A DNA stretch of 64,000 nt from Actinocatenispora sp963815125 (GTDB taxonomy: Bacteria; Actinomycetota; Actinomycetes; Mycobacteriales; Micromonosporaceae), in contig CAWFFM010000014.1 in the NCBI GenBank assembly GCA_963815125.1, forward strand, positions 124,001-188,000, written 5' to 3'. Below the pieces are notes generated by a model. It made no database searches and was not told the DNA's origin. It saw only the letters and a program-made list of their open reading frames with translations. Each line of letters opens with the position of its first letter. Position 1 is the stretch's first letter. Shown piece after piece: positions 8,417-16,700 of this stretch. The translations under genes and the position numbers were made by a program.

Positions 8417-8796
8417 GTGAGTGACCAGGACCTGTGCATCTACTTCTGCACCGACGATGCCATCGACAAGACTGACCCGGTGCAATGGCTACAAGACTGG
8501 GTATCCCCCGCCGACGTACAGATCACCCCCGCCCCGGCACCGCCCTCACCGGCACCGGCACCGGCACCGGCGGACTGCCCTACCTGGCAGTCGTCTTCAA
8601 CGGTCTGGTCGGCGAAGCCCACCTCATCGCGAGAATGTCGCACCTGGTCAGGGCCACTTGCGGTGGACATGCCGCTCGACTGACGGCAGCTTTCCAGACC
8701 TGCCCTGGAGGCCCGGAGTACCGGCGACGGCCGTCGTGTCAGAGGGCGGCGCTGATGTGGTCCAGGACCTCGGTATCTACGTCGGGGCGCTGGTAG
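8417..8796 (+). pseudogene. Small gene frameshifted at a CACCGG repeat
   Basis: A GTG start gives SDQDLCIYFCTDDAIDK, then DPVQWLQDWVSPADVQITP with GC-rich third codon positions, running into a Pro/Ala tract encoded by four perfect CACCGG units. Downstream the coding signal lies in another frame (GGLPYLAVVFNGLVGEAHLI, then ARMSHLVRATCGG), while the original frame ends at 8683 in low-quality sequence. The best reading is one short gene broken by a repeat-length change, or a sequencing error. The new frame runs to 8796 and overlaps the convergent gene at 8739, so its true end is uncertain. Family not recognised. Confidence 0.5.
8547..8570. repeat. Four perfect CACCGG hexamer repeats
   Basis: Units at 8547-8552, 8553-8558, 8559-8564 and 8565-8570. 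A whole-unit change would not shift the frame, but polymerase slippage or miscalls in this tract can. It coincides with the frame switch of the surrounding small gene. Confidence 0.8.
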
Positions 8797-9563
8797 CCGC
8801 AAGCACGAATGTGGTAGACGAGTGCGTCCTCAGGTGCGACCCCGTAACGCTCGACGAAGTAGCCCAACGAGGCCGACCAGACCCACTCACCATCGGTGTG
8901 CAGGTGCAGGGGCACCCGCGCGGGCGCACCGAGTTCGAACGGATCCGGATCGAAGCCGGAACACATCGCCACGACCGGCGCCGCCGACAGATAGTCGGCG
9001 ATCCGCGCGCGTTCCGCGTCGTCCAGTTCGTCGCGTGGAGCGAGCGGTCGGCCGTCGGCCCCGCGGTGCGCGTCGACCGACCGGGCACGACGGATCGCCG
9101 GCGCCTTGACCAACCGGGTCGGCGGATTCGCGGGCGGTACGCCGGCCGGCACGTCGACGTGCGGAACGCCAAGAGCCGGCTGCATCAGCAGGCGCCGCTC
9201 GGTGGTGTGCCACGCCTGGTACCGCAGCATGCCCGCATCGTCCCAGCCGTGGATGTCGCGCCACACCGCGACCGTCGCCTCTCCCAGCCGGGTCAACGCG
9301 CCGTCCTCGTCCGGTATCCGAACCAGGCACCACCAGTTGCCCTCATCGACCGGGTTACGCCAGCCGAGCTGGGACAGCCTCACAGCGGTGTCGTCGCGGC
9401 CGGGCAGCTCGCCACGTACCGCGTCGGCGCCGCGGTGGAACTGCACGTACGCCCCGTCCTCGGGGTTGCGCGCGTCGAGCAGTTGCAGCACCGCACCGGC
9501 CGGCAGCTCCGCCAGGGTGCGCGCGATACGGCGCGGCAACCATCGCCACTCGACCTCGATCAC
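8739..9563 (-). CDS. TY-Chap (YbjN/T3SS-chaperone-like) domain protein
   Basis: A 274-aa protein starting at the GTG at 9563 with AGGAGG 5 bases upstream. The N-terminal half (AELPAGAVLQLLDARNPEDG, AYVQFHRG, LSQLGWRNPVDEGNWWCLVR, ATVAVWRDIHGW) has the layout of TY-Chap domains, peptide-binding chaperone-like folds common in bacterial conflict loci. The C-terminal half (ARIADYLSAAPVVAMCSGF, HTDGEWVWSASLGYFVERYG, ALVYHIRACGYQRP) resembles an actinobacterial module with a conserved HTDGxWVW motif and no assigned function. It is the last gene of the minus-strand effector unit. An immunity or chaperone role is inference. Confidence 0.6.
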   Translation of the reverse strand: MIEVEWRWLPRRIARTLAELPAGAVLQLLDARNPEDGAYVQFHRGADAVRGELPGRDDTAVRLSQLGWRNPVDEGNWWCLVRIPDEDGALTRLGEATVAVWRDIHGWDDAGMLRYQAWHTTERRLLMQPALGVPHVDVPAGVPPANPPTRLVKAPAIRRARSVDAHRGADGRPLAPRDELDDAERARIADYLSAAPVVAMCSGFDPDPFELGAPARVPLHLHTDGEWVWSASLGYFVERYGVAPEDALVYHIRACGYQRPDVDTEVLDHISAAL

Positions 9564-9597
9564 ATCATCCTCCTGTCCGTGCCGTACGCGGTGCCCA

Positions 9598-11934
9598 TCA
9601 GTGCGTCGGGCCGGTGAGCTCGGCGACGCGGTTCCAGCGACGCTCCCGTTCTGCCAGCAGCCAGGTCCGGGTGAACCGCTCCGGGAAGCTGGCCCGGACA
9701 GCGAGTCCGGTGTCGTGCCAGACGGCGTCCTCCGGCAGCTCGTCACGGTCCGGTGGGAGGAACTTGAGCGCCTCGTCGACGGCGGCGGCCGACCGGACCG
9801 CTCCCCGCGTCGCGGTCTCAGCCGGGTCGAAGCCGACCGCGTCGAAAAGTCGAGCCGTCGCCGGGGTCGTGATTCCTTGCGCCGCGGTCGCAGTGTCGAG
9901 GTCGGCCGCGTAGCCATCTGAAACAACGAGCCACTCGCCGGCGTCGATGAGCTCGGACGGCCGCTCGCCGGCGGCCCAATGGTCCAGTTCCGGCATTGGG
10001 TCATCGGTGCCGACGAAGTCGAAGCGACGTTCCCGGCCGCAGCCGACGCACCGACCCTCGTACCGGAACACCGGCTCTTCGCCAGTGGCATTGAGAATGT
10101 CCGGCAGGCCTTCCCCGACCTGCGTCGCGCCGCAGCTGCACGGATGCAGCGCCAGGTACAGCTCGCGTTCGGCCGGCGAACGCGCCGACAGGTAGGCGTG
10201 GACCTCAGGCTTGGGATGGGCGGCAGGGAAGTCCTGGTAACGCTGCCACGCTTCCCGACTGAGCCGGGCCAGTGCGTCCCGGCGGAACAGACCAGGCTCC
10301 TGCTCGTACAGCTCCCGGCCCGGAGCGGTCCACATCGCCTCGGCGGGAATCTCGTCGGACTGCTCGGGGAGGAACGTCGCCGCTTCGTCGATCGACTGGG
10401 CGGCGCGCAGCAGCTGATGGCGGATCCGGTACCAGCTGTCCAGCAGAGAGTCCGCCGCGAGCGACTCCTCGGCGAACGCGGTGTAGGCGCGCGCCGTGGT
10501 GACGAACATGCCAGCATCGAACAGCCGGGATCGTCGTTCGTCCACGGCCAGCGCGTCGACGGTCGGCAGCTCCGCGGTGTCGTCGGCCGCGTTGACGAAC
10601 CGCGCCTCGCGGCGACGGCCACAGTTGTCGCAGGTGTCGTGCAGCACGGTGACGCGCTGGCCGTCGATCTCCACGACAAATTCGAACGGCAACGTCTGCA
10701 GGACGCCGCACCGACACACCGACCAGATCGTGGCCAACGTCGCTTCCGCCATCGTGCGTGCCGGTTGCGGCGCGGACGGCCGGGCCCCGAACGGCAGGGG
10801 CGCGCCGACCAGTTCGTCGAGCCGTTCGGGGGTCAAGGCGTGGGCTTTCTCGAACGCACCGATCGCCTCGGCCAGCCGTCGCCGGTAGCCGACCACAGAG
10901 CTGGTCAGCGGACCGCGCCGAAACAGCTCGGGCGCACCGCGCAGCGCGTACCGTCCCTGGTCGGTGTGGAACCACTGTTCCGCGATCTGATCGGCGTCAG
11001 GTGGAAGGAACCGAAGGGCCTGGTCGCCCGCAGCGGCAGCCAGTACCAGGGAGCGCAGTACCGGCCCGATCAACCGCTCCGGCAGTGACTTCAGATCACC
11101 AACCTCATCGACCAGCTCGGTCACCGCCGCGACCTGGGACTCGGCCACCGCGATGACCCACTGCCCCGGGTCGATCAGCTCGGAGCGGCCGGGACCGAAG
11201 TCGGTCTCGGTGCCCGGCACCGGCAGCCGGTCCAGCACGAAGTCGAATCGCCGGGTGCGCCCGCAGCGCGGACAGCGGAACTCCACCCTCGCCGAGCCGT
11301 CCGGGTCCGGCGCACGGGCCGGCAGGTCCGGTGGCAGTTGCATAGCGCCGCACACGCAGTAGGCGAGGTCGGCAAACTGGTGGGCCTCAGTGAGAGTACG
11401 CGCGCGTATCGGCACCGCCGGGAGCACACCGGACTGCTGGAGCATCCGAGCATAGACATCCCGCAGCCCCTCCAGCTGGCTCCGGGTGAACCGCTGGGGA
11501 TCCTGCTCTCGGAGTGCCCGACCACGGTCGGTCCACACGGCAGAAGGCGGCACCTCGTCGGCGCCCGGGGGCAGGAACTTGAGCACCTCGTTCAGCGCTG
11601 CGCAGGCCGCCTGCATGTCCTGTTCGGCGTCGGCATCGTCGGTGGCCTCCAGGTCTGCCACCAGCAGCCACTCACCGGCATCCAGCAGCTCGGACGGCGC
11701 GCTGCCGACCGCCCACTCGCCGTCCGACGGGAGGGATGGACGGGCAGGCTGCCGGAACACCACCGTGCGCTCCCGGCCACAGCTCCCGCACCGGCACCGG
11801 TACCGGCAGAACGACTCCGTGCCCTGCTGGAACAGTTCGCTGGGACGCGTCGCGTCCTTTCCGCCGCAACCGCATGGATGCAGATCCATGTACAGGTGCG
11901 CCTCAAGGTTGCTCCGGGCCAGCGGTGTGCTCAT
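9598..11934 (-). CDS. Four-repeat zinc-ribbon protein, candidate immunity/adaptor
   Basis: A 778-aa protein built of four tandem units (about residues 1-176, 177-383, 384-578, 579-778). Each unit has a CxCG pair (C21/C23, C193/C195, C407/C409, C599/C601) and a CxxCGR pair (C49/C52, C221/C224, C435/C438, C629/C632), giving a zinc-ribbon-like knuckle. Three units (1, 2 and 4) then have a SELIDAGEWL-type strand (SRLFDAGMFV in unit 3), an EALKFLPPDxDExP-type helix motif, and a WTDRGRAL-type segment ahead of an F-R-R/T-containing helix. The two ~190-aa proteins encoded upstream in the same unit are single copies of this repeat without the cysteines. No signal peptide or membrane segment. Family not recognised; likely cytoplasmic. 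Confidence 0.7.
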   Translation of the reverse strand: MSTPLARSNLEAHLYMDLHPCGCGGKDATRPSELFQQGTESFCRYRCRCGSCGRERTVVFRQPARPSLPSDGEWAVGSAPSELLDAGEWLLVADLEATDDADAEQDMQAACAALNEVLKFLPPGADEVPPSAVWTDRGRALREQDPQRFTRSQLEGLRDVYARMLQQSGVLPAVPIRARTLTEAHQFADLAYCVCGAMQLPPDLPARAPDPDGSARVEFRCPRCGRTRRFDFVLDRLPVPGTETDFGPGRSELIDPGQWVIAVAESQVAAVTELVDEVGDLKSLPERLIGPVLRSLVLAAAAGDQALRFLPPDADQIAEQWFHTDQGRYALRGAPELFRRGPLTSSVVGYRRRLAEAIGAFEKAHALTPERLDELVGAPLPFGARPSAPQPARTMAEATLATIWSVCRCGVLQTLPFEFVVEIDGQRVTVLHDTCDNCGRRREARFVNAADDTAELPTVDALAVDERRSRLFDAGMFVTTARAYTAFAEESLAADSLLDSWYRIRHQLLRAAQSIDEAATFLPEQSDEIPAEAMWTAPGRELYEQEPGLFRRDALARLSREAWQRYQDFPAAHPKPEVHAYLSARSPAERELYLALHPCSCGATQVGEGLPDILNATGEEPVFRYEGRCVGCGRERRFDFVGTDDPMPELDHWAAGERPSELIDAGEWLVVSDGYAADLDTATAAQGITTPATARLFDAVGFDPAETATRGAVRSAAAVDEALKFLPPDRDELPEDAVWHDTGLAVRASFPERFTRTWLLAERERRWNRVAELTGPTH

Positions 11935-11980
11935 GCTCCGACCTTACCGAGCGTCGGCCAGCCGACCGATCGGGCGAACC

Positions 11981-12187
11981 TCAGCGCAGCCCGTACCAGA
12001 TGCCCCAGACGCCGGCCGCCGCCAGCAACAGCGACAGCATGTTGTGGAGCACCAAGGCGACGATACCGGCAGGCGATGCCCACCATCGAGGACCGAACTG
12101 TCTGCGGTTGCTACGGCGCTCCCGCACCACCAGCCAACCCGCGACAACGATGGCCGCCACCCCGGTCAGCACTGTCAGCCAACCCAT
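11981..12187 (-). CDS. Small two-helix membrane protein
   Basis: A 68-aa protein starting MGWLTVLTGVAAIVVAGWLV with one hydrophobic helix, an Arg-rich middle (RERRSNRRQFGPRWW) and a second helix (GIVALVLHNMLSLLLAAAGV). GGGAG precedes the ATG by 6 bases. It lies in the minus-strand unit between the repeat protein and another small membrane protein. Small membrane proteins in such loci can protect against membrane-active toxins; that is only a suggestion. Confidence 0.6.
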   Translation of the reverse strand: MGWLTVLTGVAAIVVAGWLVVRERRSNRRQFGPRWWASPAGIVALVLHNMLSLLLAAAGVWGIWYGLR

Positions 12188-12212
12188 ATGACTCCCTTGG
12201 ATCTATCCGCCG

Positions 12213-12488
12213 TCAGTAACGGATCCGTAGCACGTTGTCCTTGCGGTCCAGACAGTAACGCCACGTCTCGGTATCGGCGTCCACCCGGCCGGAAGAGTCG
12301 GTGCCGGCCATCGTGTGCTTCTCAAGGAGGACGTGCCCACCATCGGCCCGGCACCGCTGATCGAAATCGCGATCCTGCTGATGCCAGTGCCGCGCCAGCA
12401 GCCAGGTCGGAACCCCTATCAACACGATGGCCGCGACCAGCCGGACCACGAGGCCCATGACATCGTGTTCTCTCATCCAGTCGAACAC
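12213..12488 (-). CDS. Small single-pass membrane protein
   Basis: A 91-aa protein with one hydrophobic helix near the N-terminus (LVVRLVAAIVLIGVPTWLLA) followed by a ~55-residue polar domain with two cysteines (QRCRADGGHVLLEKHTMAG; ETWRYCLDRKDNVLRIRY). The GTG at 12488 starts only 5 bases after the stop of the preceding gene, suggesting translational coupling; internal ATG codons at 12476 or 12458 are alternatives. No family recognised. Confidence 0.6.
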   Translation of the reverse strand: MFDWMREHDVMGLVVRLVAAIVLIGVPTWLLARHWHQQDRDFDQRCRADGGHVLLEKHTMAGTDSSGRVDADTETWRYCLDRKDNVLRIRY

Positions 12489-12493
12489 GGCAA

Positions 12494-13063
12494 TCAGATC
12501 AGCCCTCGTCGCTCGGCGTCCCGATAGCGCCGCACCAGCCGCTCATTCCCGGTCTTCAGATTTGCGATCTGGGTATCGATCCAGTCAAGGTCGAACATTT
12601 CCGCCCCCGCCGCCAGCACCGCCCGACCCTGATCGGTCCACACGCTCGCCTCCGCACTACCACGCTCCACCAACAGCTTCCGCAACTCGACGAGACAGTC
12701 TTCAGCAAAGCCCAGCGTGCGCTGGAACTGTTCCGCCTCCTCCAGCGGCCGCAACTGGGACCCGAACATCTCCTCCATCCGTGTCTCGAGCTCATGCCAG
12801 TACGCGTTGAACAGCATCAGCCACTGGCCACCATCGATTACCGACGACGTCCCAGGACCATAGCCGGTCGCCTGCCGGTCAATGACGAAGAATTCCCAGT
12901 TCTGTGGTTCATCACCCGGCCGGCGCCAGCTCTTATATACATTGACGCGGCGATTTTCGCTGTCGCGGTAGCCGGTGCCGAACTCGAATTCAGAATCCGG
13001 ATCTACATTATTGAGCCGCACATAGTCTCGGGCTTCGCGCAACGTACGGACGGTAACAGGCAC
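12494..13063 (-). CDS. Single-unit member of the repeat-protein family (copy B)
   Basis: A 189-aa protein starting MPVTVRTLREARDYVRLNN. The middle (WEFFVIDRQATGYGPGTSSV, IDGGQWLMLFNAY) and C-terminus (ASVWTDQGRAVLAAGAEMFD) match the units of the 778-aa downstream protein, for example its GPGRSELIDPGQWV and WTDRGRAL segments and its ARTLTEAHQF unit start. The cysteine pairs of those units are absent. It is a recent duplicate of the gene at 13185-13757. Its position directly after a giant putative effector is where immunity genes usually sit. No signal peptide, so cytoplasmic. Confidence 0.7.
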   Translation of the reverse strand: MPVTVRTLREARDYVRLNNVDPDSEFEFGTGYRDSENRRVNVYKSWRRPGDEPQNWEFFVIDRQATGYGPGTSSVIDGGQWLMLFNAYWHELETRMEEMFGSQLRPLEEAEQFQRTLGFAEDCLVELRKLLVERGSAEASVWTDQGRAVLAAGAEMFDLDWIDTQIANLKTGNERLVRRYRDAERRGLI

Positions 13064-13184
13064 GGCTACCTCCTGACCAGTGTCGGCCTACCGCTGACCC
13101 GCACCCCCACGGAATCCGTCACCACATTGGCCTCTCGTTTCGCACCTGAACGCGACCTCGTGTCCCCTCAACCGCGCATGGGAG

Positions 13185-13757
13185 TCAGAACAACCCGCGT
13201 CGCTTGGCGTCCTGGTAACGCTGCACCAACCGATCATCGCCGGTCTTCAGGTACGCGATCTGAGCATCGATCCAGTCAAGGTCGAACATTTCCGCCCCCG
13301 CCGCCAGCACCGCCCGACCCTGATCGGTCCACACGCTCGCCTCCGCACTCCCGCGCTCCACCAGCAACTTCCGCACCTCGCTCAGGCAGTCCGTGGCAAA
13401 GCCCAGCGTCCGCTGGAACTGCTCGGCCTCCTCCAACGGCCGCAACTCCGGCCCGAACATCTCCTCCATCCACGCCCGGAGCTGCTGCGTGTACGCATTG
13501 AACAGCATCAGCCACTGGCCACCATCGATCACCGACGACGTCCCAGGACCATAGTCGATCGCATCTGGGTCAAGGACGAAGAATTCCCAGATCTGTGGCT
13601 CATCCCCCGGCTGACGCCAGCTCTTACATATGCTGACACGCCGGTTCTCACTGTCACGGTAACCATTGCCGAACTCGAATTTCGAATCCGGAAACCCAGC
13701 TAAATTGAGCTGCACATATTCCTGGGCCTCGCCCAAGGTACGAACGGAAATGGGCAC
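13185..13757 (-). CDS. Single-unit member of the repeat-protein family (copy A)
   Basis: A 190-aa paralogue of copy B, starting MPISVRTLGEAQEYVQLNLA and sharing RDSENRRV, KSWRxPGDEP, YGPGTSSVIDGGQWLMLFNA and AEASVWTDQGRAVLAAGAEM. Long stretches of DNA near the 3' ends are nearly identical to copy B, indicating recent tandem duplication; the N-terminal thirds have diverged more. It is the first gene after the giant effector, 17 bases beyond its stop, and so the most likely dedicated immunity protein. The toxin it would neutralise is not identified. Confidence 0.7.
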   Translation of the reverse strand: MPISVRTLGEAQEYVQLNLAGFPDSKFEFGNGYRDSENRRVSICKSWRQPGDEPQIWEFFVLDPDAIDYGPGTSSVIDGGQWLMLFNAYTQQLRAWMEEMFGPELRPLEEAEQFQRTLGFATDCLSEVRKLLVERGSAEASVWTDQGRAVLAAGAEMFDLDWIDAQIAYLKTGDDRLVQRYQDAKRRGLF

Positions 13758-13774
13758 GACTACCCCCCTTCTCC

Positions 13775-16700
13775 TTAGACACGACCCGACGATTCCGCGT
13801 GGTTCAGTCTCTCCAGCAGGCCCTGCAGCCGCTGGGTGAACAGCACGGTGTTCGCCGCCGTCGGCGTACTGTTGCGTAGCGCTGCGGCAGCATCCGTGAA
13901 CGCCTGATCGTTCGCTGTCCGGTTCGACAACCCTGTGGTCACAACCCGGTCGACCATACCGGACACCATGCCGCCGACCACCAAAGTCCCGCCTGTAGCT
14001 ACGAATGAGGCGCCGGCGAACGCCACCCCGACCGTCGAGGAAGCTCCGGTCGACAAGGCGGAATCAACCACTCCCGGCAGCATCGTCCCATTCCGCCGTG
14101 TCGGCGGACCACCACGGCGTGTCCTGCTCACTATCTCTTTGAGTTCGTCGTGCAGATTTTGGTTGACGAGATCCGGAGGCGCGTCCCGGTCGACGATGAC
14201 AGTCAGGCCCACATCGGCATTGGTGTGCAGCACTTCGACCGGGCCGGGGCCGCTGGGCCTGCCTGCGACAAGCTCGAAACTGACATGCCCCCGCGCCCGG
14301 GAACTGCCACCGAGCAGGCTCAACCGGTCGGCGCCGCTGTCCTTGTCGAAGCTGAGCTGGTAGATGTGGTGGTCCGCGTCCACCGGCCGGATCGTGCCAT
14401 GATGCGGCAGTTCCGTCGCCCGGAGGTGGTCCACGATCGGGGAGAGCACAGCGTGGTCGGGCTGTGGGATCGAATCGAGCCGGTGCCTGAGGTCGTCCAG
14501 TTCCGTCTGGGCGGCCACCCGCTGATCGTCTGTCAGGCCGCCGGCGCTCAGCTCATCGGTCAGCTCGTCCACTCGGGTGGTGAGCCGGTCCCGCGCGCTC
14601 GCCTCGTAGGTCTCCACCTGGGCGGTCGCCTCATGCAAGCCGGTACGCAGGTCTTTCACCGTCACGTCGTCGACCGACAGATCCGAGAAGTTGTGCGCCA
14701 GCTCCCTGTCGGCCAGGTGGGTGGCGACCAGGTGTTTCGGCAGAATGCCGACGGCGTGGCCGACTGCTGTGGTGCCGGCAAGAGCCATCAGGAACGGGTT
14801 GTGGCTCTCCAGGGCCAGAGAACCGTACACGCTCGACGTGGCCAGCGCCGGCGCGACCTTACTGAGCAGGTAGAGCTTGAACGAGGGCAACGTGGACCGT
14901 TTGTCGATGATCGTCCGCGCAACCTCGTCCACCAGGCGCTGCGTGCGCTCCGGCGATACCTCATGCCCCAGCTCGACGTGGAAACGACCGCGGCCGGTGT
15001 ACACGACGTTGACCGAGTCCGTGTCGTGCTCGAGGATCTTCACCTCCAACCGGACGGTGTTGAGGCGACCGACTCTGATCCGATAGCTCGCCGAGGTGGC
15101 GTCGGATGCTGGCGGGTGATCGCCGTGCTGGGTGACTGCCACCGGTCGTCGACCGTCACCGTGCTGGACGTGCTCTGTGACGTGATCCATGGCACGGCGG
15201 ACGCCGTCCATCGTGGTGTCGCCGGTCCTGGCGGTCGCATTCGGATCGGAGCCCAGAGCATGCGGGTCCCCGGTGTTGGCGACGGTGGCGATCCGGGTGA
15301 AGTTCTTGAGGCCACGGTGCAGCGCGTCCGTCGCACGCGACAGCTTGCCCGCCGGCACATCCGGGGCCTGCTGGGCCTTGTCAAAGTCCGAACGCAACTT
15401 CTCCTGATGGTGGGCATCCCGGTCGATCTTCGGACCGACAACCAGGTCACCGAGCTTTCCGGCGACCGCCATCTCCGGGTAGATGGCCCCCTCGCGGAGC
15501 GCGTGCACCTCGATCTCGGCCGCGTTCACATGCTGGTGCGCGTCGCGTGCCTTTTCGATCTTGTGGCCCGCATCGAGGGTCGCCTGATACTCGCGGGAAC
15601 CCAGACCTGCCACCTGGCCGGCGACGTCGCCACCGGCCCGGTGCAGTGACCCACGGAGCAGCCCGGGCTGTTTCGCGTCCAGCCCACGTTCAGCGTTGGC
15701 GACCCGGTCGAATGCTTCGGAGACAGCGGACCGGAACGGCTTGTCGCCGCGGCCCAGCAGCTCCGGTGAGACCTTCACCGTGTAGTCATGACCGCCGCGG
15801 TATTCCACCTCCGGAACGCGGCGGTCCTCGGTGTGTGTCACCTCGACGCGCACCGTAGCCTGCCTGTCGTCCTGCACCTCGAGCAGGAACTCGTCCCGGG
15901 GGCGCTTCCCGCCCAGGAATCCCCACCTGGAGCGTCGCTGTTCGATGCTCTTGACGTGGTCGGAAGAGGTGACGATCTCCTCCCGAGCCTCGTTGATGCG
16001 ATCGCGGGCGTACGCCGCCCCGTCCGCTGGAATTGGTTCAGTGGAACGGTATGCGCGCTCCGGCCGGCTCGGCGTGTGATCCAGAAGGCCACTGTCGACC
16101 CCGAGCCTGCTGGCCAGATCGTCGACCTTGCCCGGCACGTCACGGACGCTCGCCTGCAGGGTACGGGCGTCGATCCGGTCGGTGCCGACCCGCGTGTGGA
16201 GGGCCTCCAGGTGCGTCGCACGTGCCTCGGCCAGCGTCGTCTTGCGCAGGAAGTGTCCACCTGTCAGGGCGTGCATGGCGGAGCTGGCAACGGGCCGCAG
16301 GCCGAGGTGGGGATCGCCGAGCATGTCCGCCCCGGCAAAGGCGACGCCCGACCCGCCAAGGCCGGCCATCCGGTCCAGGATGCGCGCCCAGCGGCTGCCA
16401 GCCTCCGGTGCGCGCTCCCCCTGGATCGCGATCCGGTCCCTGATCGCGGCTTCCGTGTCGGTCCACAGCTCCGAGCCTGCCCGCAGTTCGTCCGCGCCCC
16501 GCAGACCACGGTCGACCACGACCTTGAAGTGCTGCGGAACGTCGGTGCCGACAATGTCAACATGCCGGTCGCCCTGGACATGGCCGGACTCGATCTCGAC
16601 GGTGAAGCCCATCCGCCACTGCTTCTCCCAGCCGTCGGGCTTCACCCAGTACATGTCGTGGAACGCACCGTCCCGGTCGACAACTGGCTCGATCGTGGCG

